Source of the DNA: Parietaria judaica | Taxonomy: Eukaryota; Streptophyta; Magnoliopsida; Rosales; Urticaceae | Length of the DNA stretch: 64,000 nucleotides | Assembly: GCA_954871525.1 (NCBI GenBank) | Contig: OX940860.1 | Coordinates: 55,788,724-55,852,723 of the forward strand | Direction: 5' to 3' | Part shown: in pieces, positions 46,037-58,739 of the stretch | Layout: each line of letters opens with the position of its first letter | Position numbering within the stretch: position 1 is the stretch's first letter | The notes under the pieces: generated by a model | The model's database searches: none | Told to the model about the DNA's origin: nothing | What the model saw: only the letters and a program-made list of their open reading frames with translations | Made by a program: the position numbers and the translations under genes

Positions 46037-46585
46037 TGTTGCTGTTGAGATCGATTCTCGCCGATTCTTGCACGAAATACGAAGTGATTAAATGTCGGAT
46101 CATTGCCACAATACTGAAACGAAAAATGAAGCGGAAAAAGAAGAACGAGACAACCATTTTAGAGAGTGGTTCGGCCGGAGATCAAAACCCGATCTCCGGC
46201 GTTACATCCACTCTTTGCTCCGGCGAAACTTCCCGGAAGCCATGCACTAGGTATCGTCTTTACACACTCGAAGCTCTCATACATATACTCTCAGAGAAAC
46301 ACTAGATAGGAGAAGAAAGATAGAGAAACCCTAAGCTAAACATCAAGAAAGAACCTCCATAAGAGAGAACCCAAACTCTCTTCACTCATCCCGGAACCCT
46401 CTTCTGTCGAGCATCATCGTAAACAAGAAGGAAGACCTTTTGAGCTTTTAATCACAGCCTTCTAATCATCCCTCCATCCAACGGCTGTAGATGCGAGCTG
46501 AATAATGGATGTCGTTTTGCTTCGTTCATGTTGTGGTTGATGAGTTGGGATGATGGGCTTTTCTTGTGGGCTTCACATTCCAACA
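46037..46585 (-). repeat. 3' LTR of the LARD
   Basis: It runs TGTTGCTG to ATTCCAACA. It has an extra TTCTTGTGGGCT-like 12 bp near the right end, created by duplication of GGGCTT, relative to its partner. Confidence 0.93.
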
Positions 46586-49500
46586 ATCTCCACCTTGAAG
46601 TCCACTCCTCAAGCGTCGTCTCCTCAACATGCTCGGTAGCTCCACCTTGATGCTAAACCCCTTTTACATTTCCTCACTCTAATATGAATCGGATTCCTAA
46701 GTGCATCGCTTACGGTATTTCGCCATCCTCGCTATAACTGAAATACTCACCGATAGTTCACCTTTCGTCATGGTCGGTACTTGCAAGTATTAACCTCCTG
46801 CAAAATCATAAAGACCATACCAAACAAGATCAAACGTACCAAGTATCTCATAAATAACAACTGTCTCTAACAGTCTGTAGTCTCGTGATTAGTAAAAAAA
46901 AAATCAAACCATGAATTTTCATAACAGCGATATACCTGTAAAAGAACTAAAACCGTTCTAATACAATCATAGCATGTATTAATAAACTCAACATAATCGA
47001 TAACATCGAAAACTAGGACAAATAGACATTACCCGGGAATAGCAACAATATATAATCGATCACTAGATTGAACTAAAGAAATATACTGAATACGTCTACT
47101 CAAGTATAATATAACAGAGTCTAATACTAACGATTTAAAACATTCTCAAGTCTAACTTGACCTATAAGAGTTCACATGCTAACAATGGTTATAAACCACA
47201 TTCCCCCCGCTGCTATAAAACTCACGAATACCGAGTAGGTCTAAACAAGGCTCATCTAACCGAACCTATATAATAACAATCAAGTTGAAATCCCTAAATC
47301 TGCATAGGAATATCTCTGGGAATGAACTACATCACACTCTCACGGGACGGAAACCATATCACACTCCCTATTGTATTCTCTGGCTGCCTGGTAAACATTC
47401 TAACTCTACATGGCTAGAAACCCAAGCTGGTATACCATCTAACTCTCCTAGTTAGAATCCCCGAACCTGCTAACACAATTATCCGGCCGGATCACGGTGT
47501 TCTCTCCCACAGGTTCACTACCACCACCTATAAGGGTATGCTAGACTTAGTAACCTCCTACTCACAAGATACTCACGGACTCCACCTCAAATGAGGTACA
47601 CACGGATTTCTCAAAGGTTTCTTCTCTTTTCTTCTCTCGACGATCTATATGGGAAAGCGCTTCATCAAAGATGTTGTCTCCACCTGACAAACTATCTTGA
47701 TGATCCTAGCCCCCTCTTTCCCATAAATACATACCCATGGTTCTAGACGATCATGCTATACCAAGAAAACACTAAAGACGGGATCTACGGTCAACTTTTC
47801 CCTTTTGGAATGAACCTAAACCGAGCATCCAAAAATACTTGGGAACCTAACACAGTATCTAAAAATGACCATAACAAAAACAATACAAGTCCCAATCCCC
47901 CTAATGCTTTCTACACGCTTGATTCTCACATATGGTTTTTTCCACTCCCTACTCTATCATCTAGACACAAGGAAGATACCATCTACAATACTTCTCATAG
48001 TTTCTATTCAAACATTTAAAGGCACATATTCAATAATAACTCATCAACCAGAGAGCACGTGATCTAATTTAAGAGTAAATACTTGAATGCCAATACATGA
48101 ACTAATGATGAATTCCTTAAAAATATAAGGTTCATAAAGTTCAGTTTATCTTACCCAACCTTCCTTTGCCGAGAAGACTCTTAAACCCTACTTCTTGCTC
48201 ATTTAACCGAGCCCCGGTGCCTCTTTTCCGCTCCTGTTAGGTTAGTCTCAAATAGAAAAAACAACAATTGTAGAAGAACACATGCATACTGATCTATGCA
48301 CATTTATAAAAAAAAACAAAAAAAAAAAACATATATTCAGAATAATACAGGCACATGATCAAACTATTATGTCTTACAACAAGATTCATTTAATAACTTG
48401 GAAAAACTGCACACACCAAGTCAAAAAGAAAAACAAGCAGAGTCAATAATCATATAAAACAATATGAATAAGAAGAGAAACATTCACTTCTTTATTAACA
48501 TATACTATGCAAACACCAATCTAACAGTTCAAAAACAATTTTATCGAACCTAACATCGTATACTCAAAATCAGATCTGTATCCATGAACTGAACAACAAA
48601 CCGTATAAGATAGCACATGCATCTCTGTTATATAACATTGTTCCTATTATTAGCATAGAGAAACTTACACCCTAAAAATTGTATAACTTCAGAACCATGA
48701 CCTAGATCTGAAAAATACCTAGAAGAAACGCGACAACTAGGCCGATAAAATAATCGTCATACACGAAAACTAGATCACATCAAGAGCATATACTATAGGG
48801 TCACACAAACCGAAGAACAAAGAGAATACAAAACAGACCAAATTATGCTATAATAAAGAATATAAGAATGTAATACCTCTACTTAAACAAACTATGACTC
48901 AAACCATGTTTAAACTCATTACACACTCAGAAATGCAACTTTTTCACTTCACGACTAATCTTTCCATATATCATAAACTTCTCATGTCTCTGAACCTATT
49001 TCATAACCATTATATCCTTTAACATGCCCAAGTGAGAAAACATAATTTCCAATATCATATATAATCAATACGAGCATATACAAGGAAACTATCTATTTAC
49101 TTCCAAAAAACCACCTCAATGCACATATAATACAAACCGGCAGCAGTAATAGAATATTATACATTCAAATCATCAGACCAATTAATCCAGTTCCAATAAA
49201 TCAAAAAAAAGGTTAATTGTACATCGAGCAACAAAGCCCTATTCCAATATTGCTTCACACAAGAGGCAGAAAATTACAGACCACCTAAAATACACAAGTT
49301 GATCAGATTCGCAATTATAGGAGATCACAAAAAATCTTAACTGATAATTTTCATAAGTCCTCAAATCTGAAAACAATATCCCCAAAAACAATTAACAATA
49401 ATAATAGGATTAAAAACAAGTCTTTTCGCATATACAGAATCAAATACCAGATTCAGGCTAGCCGATTACATGAACGTGCATTAACACAGATTTTGGTCTA

Positions 49501-50942
49501 TCTCAAATTATTTTTCTCACAAAGCAAATCACAACATCCAAAAAATGCAAAGAGGCACACAACCACAAGGAAATAAGTCAAATAGAAAAGGTTTAATATC
49601 GAAGATTCTTTTATAAACAGTCTAATAGCAAATCCTAACCAGTAGATAATATAAAAATTCAGATTCCAAGAAGATTCATAGACAATAAAGGCAATAGACA
49701 TCAAGAATGTTACCAACTTTGATGAATACAAACACTAGAACCTATAATGAAAACAGTTTCATATCAATATCTACAAAGAATTTGCACATCGAAATTTTTT
49801 TACTTCTTATAAACCAAAACAGACTGAATATGATTCATACCTATGCATTTGCAAATTTCATTATAGTCAAAAAATTATCCAAAGCATTACCAACTTAATT
49901 TCTCAAAAAAACAGAGACACAAGTTTTTAAGCACATGCTTTAATCTTTAGACACAAAAATGCAATTAGACTACCTAACTTCCTCACACAAGATGCATCAA
50001 TTGACATAGACAAAATAAGTATTAACTTGACTTACTCATTATGACACAACAACATCAAAACATCAAGAGAAAAAATATGGGAGGCTCAAAATTCTTCACG
50101 CTCAATACACAATTTCAGGTTTATAAGGGAATCACAATTGGCTTATATCAGATTTTGGAAAAACACGTGAACTTGATTTCCCTAGCTTTACAAGATAATA
50201 GATTACCATACTAAAAACATGATCATAAAACCATGCCCATATAGTTCATAAAAAATTAATATTGCAAACTATTGTATCAGGCCAAAAATACAAAACCAAT
50301 GAACAGGTTTAATTCACATTAAATGGAGTGACAAATCATAATCAATAACATATACCAATTTGCACAAATACAGAATCTTTCTTGATCAAGCACGAAAAAT
50401 TCAACTTATATAATAATCACAGAGAGTAAAAGAGCACATTCCCAAAATTTAGATCTCATAGATTCAGAGGATTTCTAAAGCAAAGAATGCATAGAGAAAC
50501 AGTCTAATTCACAAAACGATAAGGTATTTTTAATACACATCAAAAATCGTGATTTTTGTATTTAAAGAAAAATAATATCATTTGTGAAATCAATCGATTT
50601 TCAGAAAGCAAAGAAAGAATCGACATAGCTACATTTCAGAGACATAGATAGGAAAGACCAAGAATAGAGAATTTCGCCCAAAAATATATATTTTCCCCAG
50701 ATTAGGAACCCTAACCTGGTCAAATCGAGGCAGCCCGGAATCGAAGCACCTATTCGACATAGTTCATCTTGCCGGAGTCACGCATTGCTCACCGGAGACG
50801 CTCACTGCTCGTCGGAATCGATCTTGACTGGTCTTAGCAACCCGAGCTCGTCGGAATCGCACCTTGACTGGTCTTAGCGAACCGAGCTCCCCGGAATCGC
50901 ACCGGCTGCGCATGAAATCGCTCTTCGAGGCTCTGATACCAC
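46586..50942 (-). other. LARD interior, non-coding
   Basis: The interior is AT-rich, with the longest frames under 90 aa and no gag, protease, integrase or reverse transcriptase motif. Just inside the primer-binding site (50750-50930) GCTAAGACCAGTCAAG occurs twice, each followed by a GATTCCGACGAGC-like word. It may hold packaging or leader signals. Confidence 0.75.
50928..50942 (-). promoter_or_regulatory. Primer-binding site of the LARD
   Basis: The minus strand reads GTGGTATCAGAGCC next to the LTR. Confidence 0.9.
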
Positions 50943-51479
50943 TGTTGCGTATTGAGATCGATTCTCGCCGATTCTTGCACGAAATACGAAGTGATTAAAT
51001 GTCGGATCATTGCCACAATACTGAAACGAAAAATGAAGCGGAAAAAGAAGAACGAGACAACCATTTTAGAGAGTGGTTCGGCCGGAGATCAAAACCCGAT
51101 CTCCGGCGTTACATCCACTCTTTGCTCCGGCGAAACTTCCCGGAAGCCATGCACTAGGTATCGTCTTTACACACTCGAAGCTCTCATACATATACTCTCA
51201 GAGAAACACTAGATAGGAGAAGAAAGATAGAGAAACCCTAAGCTAAACATCAAGAAAGAACCTCCATAAGAGAGAACCCAAACTCTCTTCACTCATCCTG
51301 GAACCCTCTTCTGTCGAGCATCATCGTAAACAAGAAGGAAGACCTTTTGAGCTTTTAATCACAGCCTTCTAATCATCCCTCCATCCAACGGCTGTAGATG
51401 CGAGCTGAATAATGGATGTCGTTTTGCTTCGTTCATGTTGTGGTTGATGAGTTGGGATGATGGGCTTCACATTCCAACA
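50943..51479 (-). repeat. 5' LTR of the LARD
   Basis: Partner of 46037-46585. On the minus strand it opens TGTTGGAATGTGAAGCCC. Confidence 0.93.
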
Positions 51480-51484
51480 ATATT

Positions 51485-52202
51485 ATTATACATGAGCAAG
51501 CTTATGTAATTAAATTCTTATATAATTTTTTCGTGGCTAATAAAGCTAAGTTAGCATTTAGTGGCAAAAGTAATCGTATTTTTATATAGAGCTTATATGT
51601 AATGGTGGTGTCGTTTCAGGTCATTAGCAATGGTTGTGGCACCGGCAACTTCGTCGTTGTGGACTTCTCAGGCAACCCGAAACCGTGGGCACCACCATAG
51701 TTAATGCCCAAGACCCTACTCAACGAGAACACCATTGGATTTTGCGAATCCAATCCCTGAAAATCCATATTTAATTAATAAAAGAAATCACATGATAAGA
51801 TAACAACTTTCGACATAAAAAACGATTAGTTTGTTATTCCGATTTACAAATTAAGCCATAATTTTTTATAATTGATTGTATGTGTATAATATATATATAT
51901 ATATATATACATATATTTATCTACTCATCTTTCATTTATTTTAGTTTCGTTATTTTTTATTAAAATTAAAAAAATTATTAAATAAATACGAGTAACAAAC
52001 TCCCGCTATATTTCGCATCAGTCAGTTGATTTGATTATTATTAAAACAAATCAAAACACATATTCCTTGAACCCTAATCGCATTCATATATCTATAAATA
52101 TACTAGTAATTGCACATATTACCGCACAAGCTTTCATTCTCTCTCTTTCTTTCTCTTTCTTTCTTTCTCTAAGAATCGCACAAACTTCTTTTCTATTCAT
52201 CG
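51485..52202 (+). other. Upstream region of phytocyanin 2, with an exon-like stretch
   Basis: 51600-51770 is less AT-rich than its surroundings and has a TTTCAG followed by codons reading VISNGCGTGNFVVVDFSGNP on the + strand and a 50-codon frame on the minus strand (51765-51613). I do not recognise either; it may be a gene fragment. A TA run is at 51890-51909, and the (CTTT)n-like stretch at 52145-52170 is in the 5' UTR. Confidence 0.4.
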
Positions 52203-53216
52203 ATGGCGCCTTCAAAGATTCAAGCCATGCTCGTGTTCACTTTGGTGGCGTTGCTCGGAGTTTCTTCCGCCATGATTTACAAGATTGAGTGGAATGAGAA
52301 GAGCGTCGTTGACTACGAAACTTGGGCTTCGAAGAAGGCTTTCCACGTCGGAGATCTTATTCGTAAGTTTTGCCGTTCTTATATGTTCTTGCTTCAAATC
52401 CATGCATGGCCTTCTGAATTTCATGGATTTCCTATTACACAGTAAATGTTAGCATATGTTTTTTTTTTTTTTTTGGAAAGAGCATATGTAGTTTACTGAA
52501 AAGTAATATTTGTTGAAAATAGATCTCCTTCGTAAAATTCCTTTCTATTTTGTCGATGTTATTTTCATTCTTTTATATCGGAATTATCCGAACAGTAATG
52601 AATGTTTTGTATACACAATATGATCATGAAATAAAATGCAGTCTTTCAGTTTTGGTTTAATACTGTTTTTTTATTGAGCCAAAAAAAAAAAAATCGGAAT
52701 TATCTGAACAAAATAATTGTTTGCTTTTTCCAAAAACCCGGATATTTTATAAGGTTTATATATAAAACCTCAAACTACGTACCGATTTTGATCGTGACTT
52801 AACCCTACGTAAAATTCGTCGACGAATTTTTTTTTTCTGCTTGACATGCAGTGTTTAAATACGACCCCAAGGAGGATAGTGTGGTGCGAGTGACGCACAA
52901 GAACTACCGGTCCTGCAACGCGACAAATCCGATCGCAGTGATGGATTCCGGTGCAGACTTCGTCTCCATCAAAAGCACCCATGCCCACCTCTACTTCATC
53001 TCCGGCGTCCCCGCAAACTGCAAAGCCGGTCAGAAGGTAGACATCAGAACTTCGCAGCCCACTTCCCACCACGCGCCGGCGCCAATGATCGCCTCCTCCT
53101 CGCTAGCGCCCGCACCTGGACCTGGACCGGCCTCGAGCGCTGCTGAGCCGTCCCTTCAATCCAAGGCCGGTGTTTTTGTCGCCGTGATGTTGGCTGTCGG
53201 AGTTCTGCTTCATTAA
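52203..53216 (+). CDS. Early-nodulin-like phytocyanin 2 (GPI-type)
   Basis: Two exons (52203-52362 and 52852-53216) give 174 aa. The layout is that of gene 1: signal peptide to about residue 23, phytocyanin domain opening IYKIEWNEKSVVDYETWAS, cysteines in RSCNATNP and ANCKAG, a Pro-rich linker with APAPGPGPASS, and a hydrophobic C-terminus suited to GPI anchoring. The copper ligands are replaced as in gene 1 (Ser, Ser, Asn, with Gln at the axial place), so the loss predates the duplication. Most of the domain is conserved, while the signal peptide and linker have drifted, which implies selection on both copies. The intron position and phase are identical. Function beyond a cell-surface ENODL is unknown. 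Confidence 0.9.
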
Positions 53217-54142
53217 ATCGTAATCGTTTCAGGTTTTTTAGGGTTTTTTTTTCTTCTTTTATTGTGCTATTCATTTGCACCTTTTTTTTTTTAATGTGCT
53301 TTCTATGAATTTCGTATTATTTATTTTTATTAAATTTCAAGTAAGTTTGATGAACTTTTGATGAGGGACAATCCCCTTTATTTGTTTTATTAGTTCATAT
53401 GTTATGCTAGGTTTTAATTAACGGAGTTATGATATTATGTTCAGAATTTTAATTTATTTTTTGAATCTGTTACGGAAATTACAATCGTTCTCAATCTTTT
53501 TATTTTCTGTTTAGAATAAGGCTGCGAAATTGATATTTGACTTCACACACAAAAAACACGTTTGACTTAGCGATTTACAGCGAAGATAATGATGAAAATA
53601 TGATACTATTTGTCAGTTGAACAAGAAAAAACTAGTTAACGACTTTGGAGAATATAGTGGAGTTGTTTTTACTGTTACGTAAATCTGATAAGATTAATAT
53701 ACATGAAATAATTTACTCCTTCATATTCAACGCTATATTTAGAATTTAATCCAATTTGTAAACTAAAAATATCACACTTAATTTACTTCTTTTCTTCTAC
53801 ACAAAAAAAATAATAATATAATTTTTTATTCTATATTAGTATAGTAGACTAAGATTTTATTACAGCTGATCATATAAAGTATTTTTCTAAGTTTGCGATT
53901 CACCTCGAAATTAACTTAAACGACATAAATCTCAAAAAGGACAGAAAACATTAAGTGGAAAGGAAAACCATGAACCAGAGTGGAAATCAAATGAAACAAA
54001 AAAGTAGATAATAATAAAAATAATAAGAGAAATTAAAATTATGATAGAAAATAAAACAAAACGACTATTAATTTATACTGTGGATAATGCAAAAACCGTT
54101 GTAAAAAAGCTGTAAGCCTGTAACATTGTTGGTTGCAAAACG
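53217..54142. other. Intergenic DNA downstream of phytocyanin 2
   Basis: 3' UTR followed by AT-rich sequence; no gene or clear element is seen. Confidence 0.5.
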
Positions 54143-55550
54143 TGTATGCAAAATTACGCAAGTGTACGTGTCGACAAGTAATACAATGTGCAAAGCACAA
54201 AGATCGATCCCACAGAGACTAAATCAAATTACGTATTTCTTGCGAGTTATAGAAAAATGAGATAACATGAGAAAGTTCATAAAAATCAAGATTCATTCAA
54301 ATTGGAAGCTAAAATGGTATTCAAACTGTTAACTGAAGCTAAATGGAACAGAGGAAACAAGCAATTTGATAATCAATGAGAGAAAACGGTTGGGCTCATG
54401 AATTACTTCGGGTTTTCCGAATTACCGAATGCGACAGGAATGCTATTGCATTTTCTTAGTGATTCTGGGAAACGATGATAGCATTGGTTCTTCCGAACTT
54501 TTGCTTAAAAACCGATTGTAAACTAATCATTCATATTCCTATGATAAGACTATTTTACCGGTTAAAATTAAGATCCAATTCCACAAATCTACAAGGAGAT
54601 TCATATATTCTTATACTCATCTCAATCTTAAGAACGAATTCACAAGATTAAACATGTATCAAGGTTGCATTTCCAATTCAATTCATATTTTCCAATAGAG
54701 ATTATATATGAAATTCTATTAAGTTGACACAAGAAATAGAATTATGACAAAATTAAACACTCAACCAAGAACTAAGAAAACACAAAATCCCATCACATTC
54801 AATAATTCTTCAAACCTTTAGTTCATCATTTACCCAACTCTAGGAATTTAGTTCATACTTGAATAACGAGAATTAGAGAAGAAAAGTGGTTCAAGATACA
54901 ACATCAAACCGAATGTGTTGAACAAAATGAACCCGAATTGATGTGTTGCCTGCTTGCTTTCCTTTCCTCCTTGCTGCTCTCGTTGATATCCTTCTCTTCT
55001 TGCTTGCAACTCCTTGTTTCCTTGCAGCTTCCTTGTTTTCTCTTTGCTTTTTCCTTCGTTGATTTTTCTCTGCTGCTCGTCACTTTCTTGTCTCCCAAGC
55101 AGCTCCTCTCTTCTTGTCTGCTGCCTTTTTTTCTTCTTGGTGGCTGATTCTAATTGCTCCCCACTCTTGCTTTTCAGCCTTTGATTATGCCATTCTCCTC
55201 ATCCAATGGTTGTAACTCTGCTGCCCAAAAGGAGACAAAAATAAATTAGGGCATGTTTCCTAATTTGGCTCATTTTCTTGGTAATTGGGCCCAATTAATT
55301 AAGCCCAATATTGTCATGTTATTAATTAATGCCCAAGTGAGAAAACATGAAATAAACACATAAATTTGGTTCTTTTTGTTAATGTAAATTAATTTATGTG
55401 TTTATTTCAATGTTACACAATTATGTTCAAGCATTTACGATTTTGGCCTAATTTGGACAATATTGTCAATTTTATGTCGATCTTTCGTTCGGGTTTTAAT
55501 TATTAATTCCGTGAAAACCGTGTAATAACTCTATTTTCATAGAGTTATCA
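54143..55550 (-). repeat. Gypsy-type solo LTR
   Basis: On the minus strand it opens TGATAACTCTATGAAAATAG and ends CACTTGCGTAATTTTGCATACA. The word GATCGATCCCACAGAGACT (54202, + strand) and the ACGCAAGTGTACGTGTCGAC end are widespread in plant gypsy LTRs of the Athila/Tat kind. There is no primer-binding site or interior next to it. The flanks show no clear target duplication, and either boundary could be off by a few bases. Short frames inside are not genes. Confidence 0.6.
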
Positions 55551-55635
55551 AACATCTTTTCAAAAAAAGGACAAAAAACTATAAACGACGTCAAACTCAA
55601 ATATTAGAAAACAATTATGAGATTGTCAATTTAAA

Positions 55636-56893
55636 TCTCTATATATATAAAAGGAGAGTTTGTGGAAAATGATTTGGCAAAATAAAAAAACAAGAATGTT
55701 TGATTCCTAATTTTTCAGATTTTTTTAATTTTTTCATAAGAAAATTGATTTCATTTAATTTAAGAAAACTTCAATTTGCTAACATAAACCACCTTTAATG
55801 TGAACGTAATCTGTATTCATTATCACCACATTAAAATTCTATTAAATTAAAAACAAAAATTCAACGTATATTTGGCAATGGAATACAAAAGAACGTGTAC
55901 AGAAAGAAAAATATAATAAAGTGTGGCATATATAACAAGTAAATATGATTATTGATTTAATGACAATTTTTGTAATCCCTTAAATTCCAAATAAAAAATT
56001 GTAACACACACTCTTTTTAAGGAGCACTAATTAATATATCTTAATTATTTCAATAAATTAGAATATAAAAAGTTACCATGTTTTAAACTGTCCATACACA
56101 ATCGTGTACATATATATACAGTGAAATAGATTGAAATTGATGAGTTACTTGCTTGCTCTTTTTTTTTTTTTTTTGCAGTGGCTATGAAAACTGATTCTTT
56201 TTTTCCGATGCTGATTTTCCGATCAATAATTGGTGAGAGTTTAATATTATTTGTTGTATGGATTTCTTTTTCTCATTTCCGTGATATTTTTTGTTGTGGC
56301 TATGACAAGCGATTCCTCTCTACCATTGACAATTTTCAGGTACAATTAGTGAGGGCTCCATATCTTTTACTATATGAATTATTTTTTATAAATATGCACA
56401 AGGCAATTTATATATATGGCTCAAACTTTCAGGCTTCTAACATATACGAAGAAATCGTGGTAAGTGTTGCTTTTTTTGTTTTAATTATGCACAAAATAGT
56501 TTTTTATTTTTATTTTTATTTTGTAATTTTTAATCAATATTGATCATCCTAATATGTTAGAAAAATTTCATGGTACAAAGACATTAACAACAAAGTTCTT
56601 TCAGATTTGGCTTCTCAATGCGAATGAAATAAGATATTTGGATTACATTTACATATGTCAATCCAGGAGAGATTGTTTATGTGAAAAAAGGAAGAAAAGA
56701 GAAAATGCACATATACCAAACCTGCCCATAGGTGATAACCAATAATGGTAATGTAAAATACATTTTAATAACATATAAATGTTATTAAAAAAATGTTGCA
56801 TAATTTTAGTTGTGTGTTTATCCAAAATTTTCTCGCACCATTTTAGTTTAACCATTCAATAGATGAAGAAGTAGTTTTTTATGAAAAATAAAA
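55636..56893 (+). mobile_element. Helitron 5' end and body (3' end not found)
   Basis: TCTCTATATATATAAAAGG, preceded by A, matches plant Helitron 5' ends and resembles the start at 56894. A T-run ending in GCAG at 56178 and short frames follow, without recognisable Rep or helicase motifs. It may share the 3' end at 58739, with the second Helitron nested in or adjoining it. Confidence 0.5.
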
Positions 56894-57790
56894 TCTATAT
56901 ATATAAAAAGGAGAGTTTTTTAGTGATAAAGTGGCACAATACAAAATTAAAAGGAATCTCTATTTATGATAGAATTTAGGTAATTCTTTGGTACCACATT
57001 AGTTTTAGATGTTATGTTTTTTCACTGCTAATTCTGAACGCAGCCCGCCTTTTGCGGCGAGAATCCCGGGTGAATTTTGAGTCTGAACGCGGCCCGCCGT
57101 TGCCAACCATGTGAGAATCCCGGCTCCCTCCTCTATGTTTCTTATGTTGCATATTGGAAAAAGACCAAAGCCGCGACGAATCTAACTCCGTTAGTGAAAC
57201 CTCCATTGGATTCCCCTCCTCAGTTGTTGACTTGATTGTGAGTTTTTCTTTGACATTTTTTTTATTAGGATTTTTATTGAACTAATTAGTTCCGATTTTG
57301 TTCTAATTTTATCTGGGATTGTTGGTTTTGATTTTTTAACGTGAATTTTGTATATAATATTTTAGTACTTGCCATCATCTTATGATATACACTATCTAGG
57401 GTCCTTTGGTCGAGTTGCTAGAACAAGCAACCTAGCATTGTGTCCATATTTTGCAAGTGTAAGAAGTTATATTCTCTTTTCCTTTCATAAATTCGAATAC
57501 ATCAGTGATATCACGAATATCACAACAATTTTCATGCTAGAAATTGTGTAAGTAAATCAATTTAAATTCTCTTTTACTTTAGTATGTACTTTGCTTATCT
57601 TATTTCGATCTAATTACAACAATCTATATGCAATCAAAGTATTTTATACTTTACTTATATTATTAAACTATTTAACTGTTGAGGTTAATAATTTATCAGT
57701 TTGACAAATTTTCTTATTGATTTTGGTCATATTTTTCTATTTCCAGATTTTTTGTTCAGATAACATTTTGATCACCAATTTATATTTAAC

Positions 57791-57835
<45 letters not shown>

Positions 57836-58739
57836 GTCATATTTAATAGAAAAAAATAAAAAATAAATGCAATATTTTTTAAGGAAATAGTACGAAATGC
57901 TTATTTAGTCACAAATATTTTTGAAACTACTCATTGTGTGTATTAAAATGTACTAAATGGGTAGTATTTAAAAATATTTGTATAAAATGGATATTTCGTC
58001 AATAAATTTTTTTATATTCATTATGAAAATTTTATTATATTTGTACGCCATCGTGTTAAGCACGTAAGAGCAAGGTATTATTTATTTTATTTTTTTCCCA
58101 TATTTTCATATTTTCTAATTTTTATTAATGAAATCATTAGAATGAGAAATGTCTCATTCAATAATAAGAATCCACTTTAATGTCCTAGCTTTGTAACGTA
58201 ATGTTCTACATTTAAACCAACTTAAATGGTTATTACCTTCTCTAATGCCATGCATACATCAACAGTACTATAATTACTATTACCTTATTATTGTCTTTTT
58301 AGACCCTTTAGATTTCATACATAGCCTTAAGACCAGAAATACAATTGCATTATTTCTTTTTGTCCATGAAAACTTTATTTCTAAAATAAATCATACAATG
58401 TATATTTGTTATTAAATTGTCCATAGGTTGGCTTCTTTGCCCAGCAATGACCTCGCTGACTCCGCGACGGCTTTAGATGACGTGATTCGGGAATGATGAA
58501 GATATCGACGTTGTTGCGGGAAATACTCTCTTATAAGAGATAGTTTAATTTTTTTTTTTGTATTATTTAATTTTTCTTTCTCTGTAAGGTCTTTTTGCTT
58601 TGTTTAGTGGTAATTTAAAAACGATGGAATGAATGAAAAAATAATTTGAAAATTAATTCATTGTATTACTTTTTAGCAGGACGTTAATCATTCACAATAT
58701 GTTAACGCCACCGCGCGAAGCGCGGTGCCTTTCCACTAG
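56894..58739 (+). mobile_element. Non-autonomous Helitron
   Basis: It begins TCTATATATATAAAAAGG after an A and ends CTAG followed by T, as expected of insertion between A and T. Eight bases before the end is a hairpin with an 8-bp stem (CACCGCGC, loop GAA, GCGCGGTG; 58709-58727). The 1846-bp body has no Rep/helicase frame. It contains a GC-rich block at 57030-57230, with a diverged direct repeat (CTGAACGCRGCCCGCC ... GAGAATCCCGG), and an exon-like GC-rich block at 58430-58530; these may be captured host fragments. Confidence 0.78.

Larger units (their letters stand above)
46037..51479 (-). mobile_element. Young copia-type LARD, complete with target duplication
   Basis: LTRs at 46037-46585 and 50943-51479 differ by a 12-bp indel and about three other changes. 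ATATT flanks both sides (46032-46036 and 51480-51484). On the minus strand the 5' LTR is followed after one base by TGGTATCAGAGCC, and AAGGTGGAGAT precedes the 3' LTR, the standard Ty1/copia polypurine tract. The 4357-bp interior has no gag or pol frame, so this is a large retrotransposon derivative moved by proteins from elsewhere. It lies between the two phytocyanin genes. Confidence 0.93.

Noticed and set aside
46036..46305. 89-aa ORF repeated at 50952-51212
   Set aside because: It lies inside the LTR pair of the LARD and is present twice only because the LTRs are; no domain is seen.
54938..55147. 69-aa Leu/Ser/Cys-rich ORF resembling a membrane peptide
   Set aside because: It is in a CT-rich stretch of the solo LTR; the composition alone explains the open frame.
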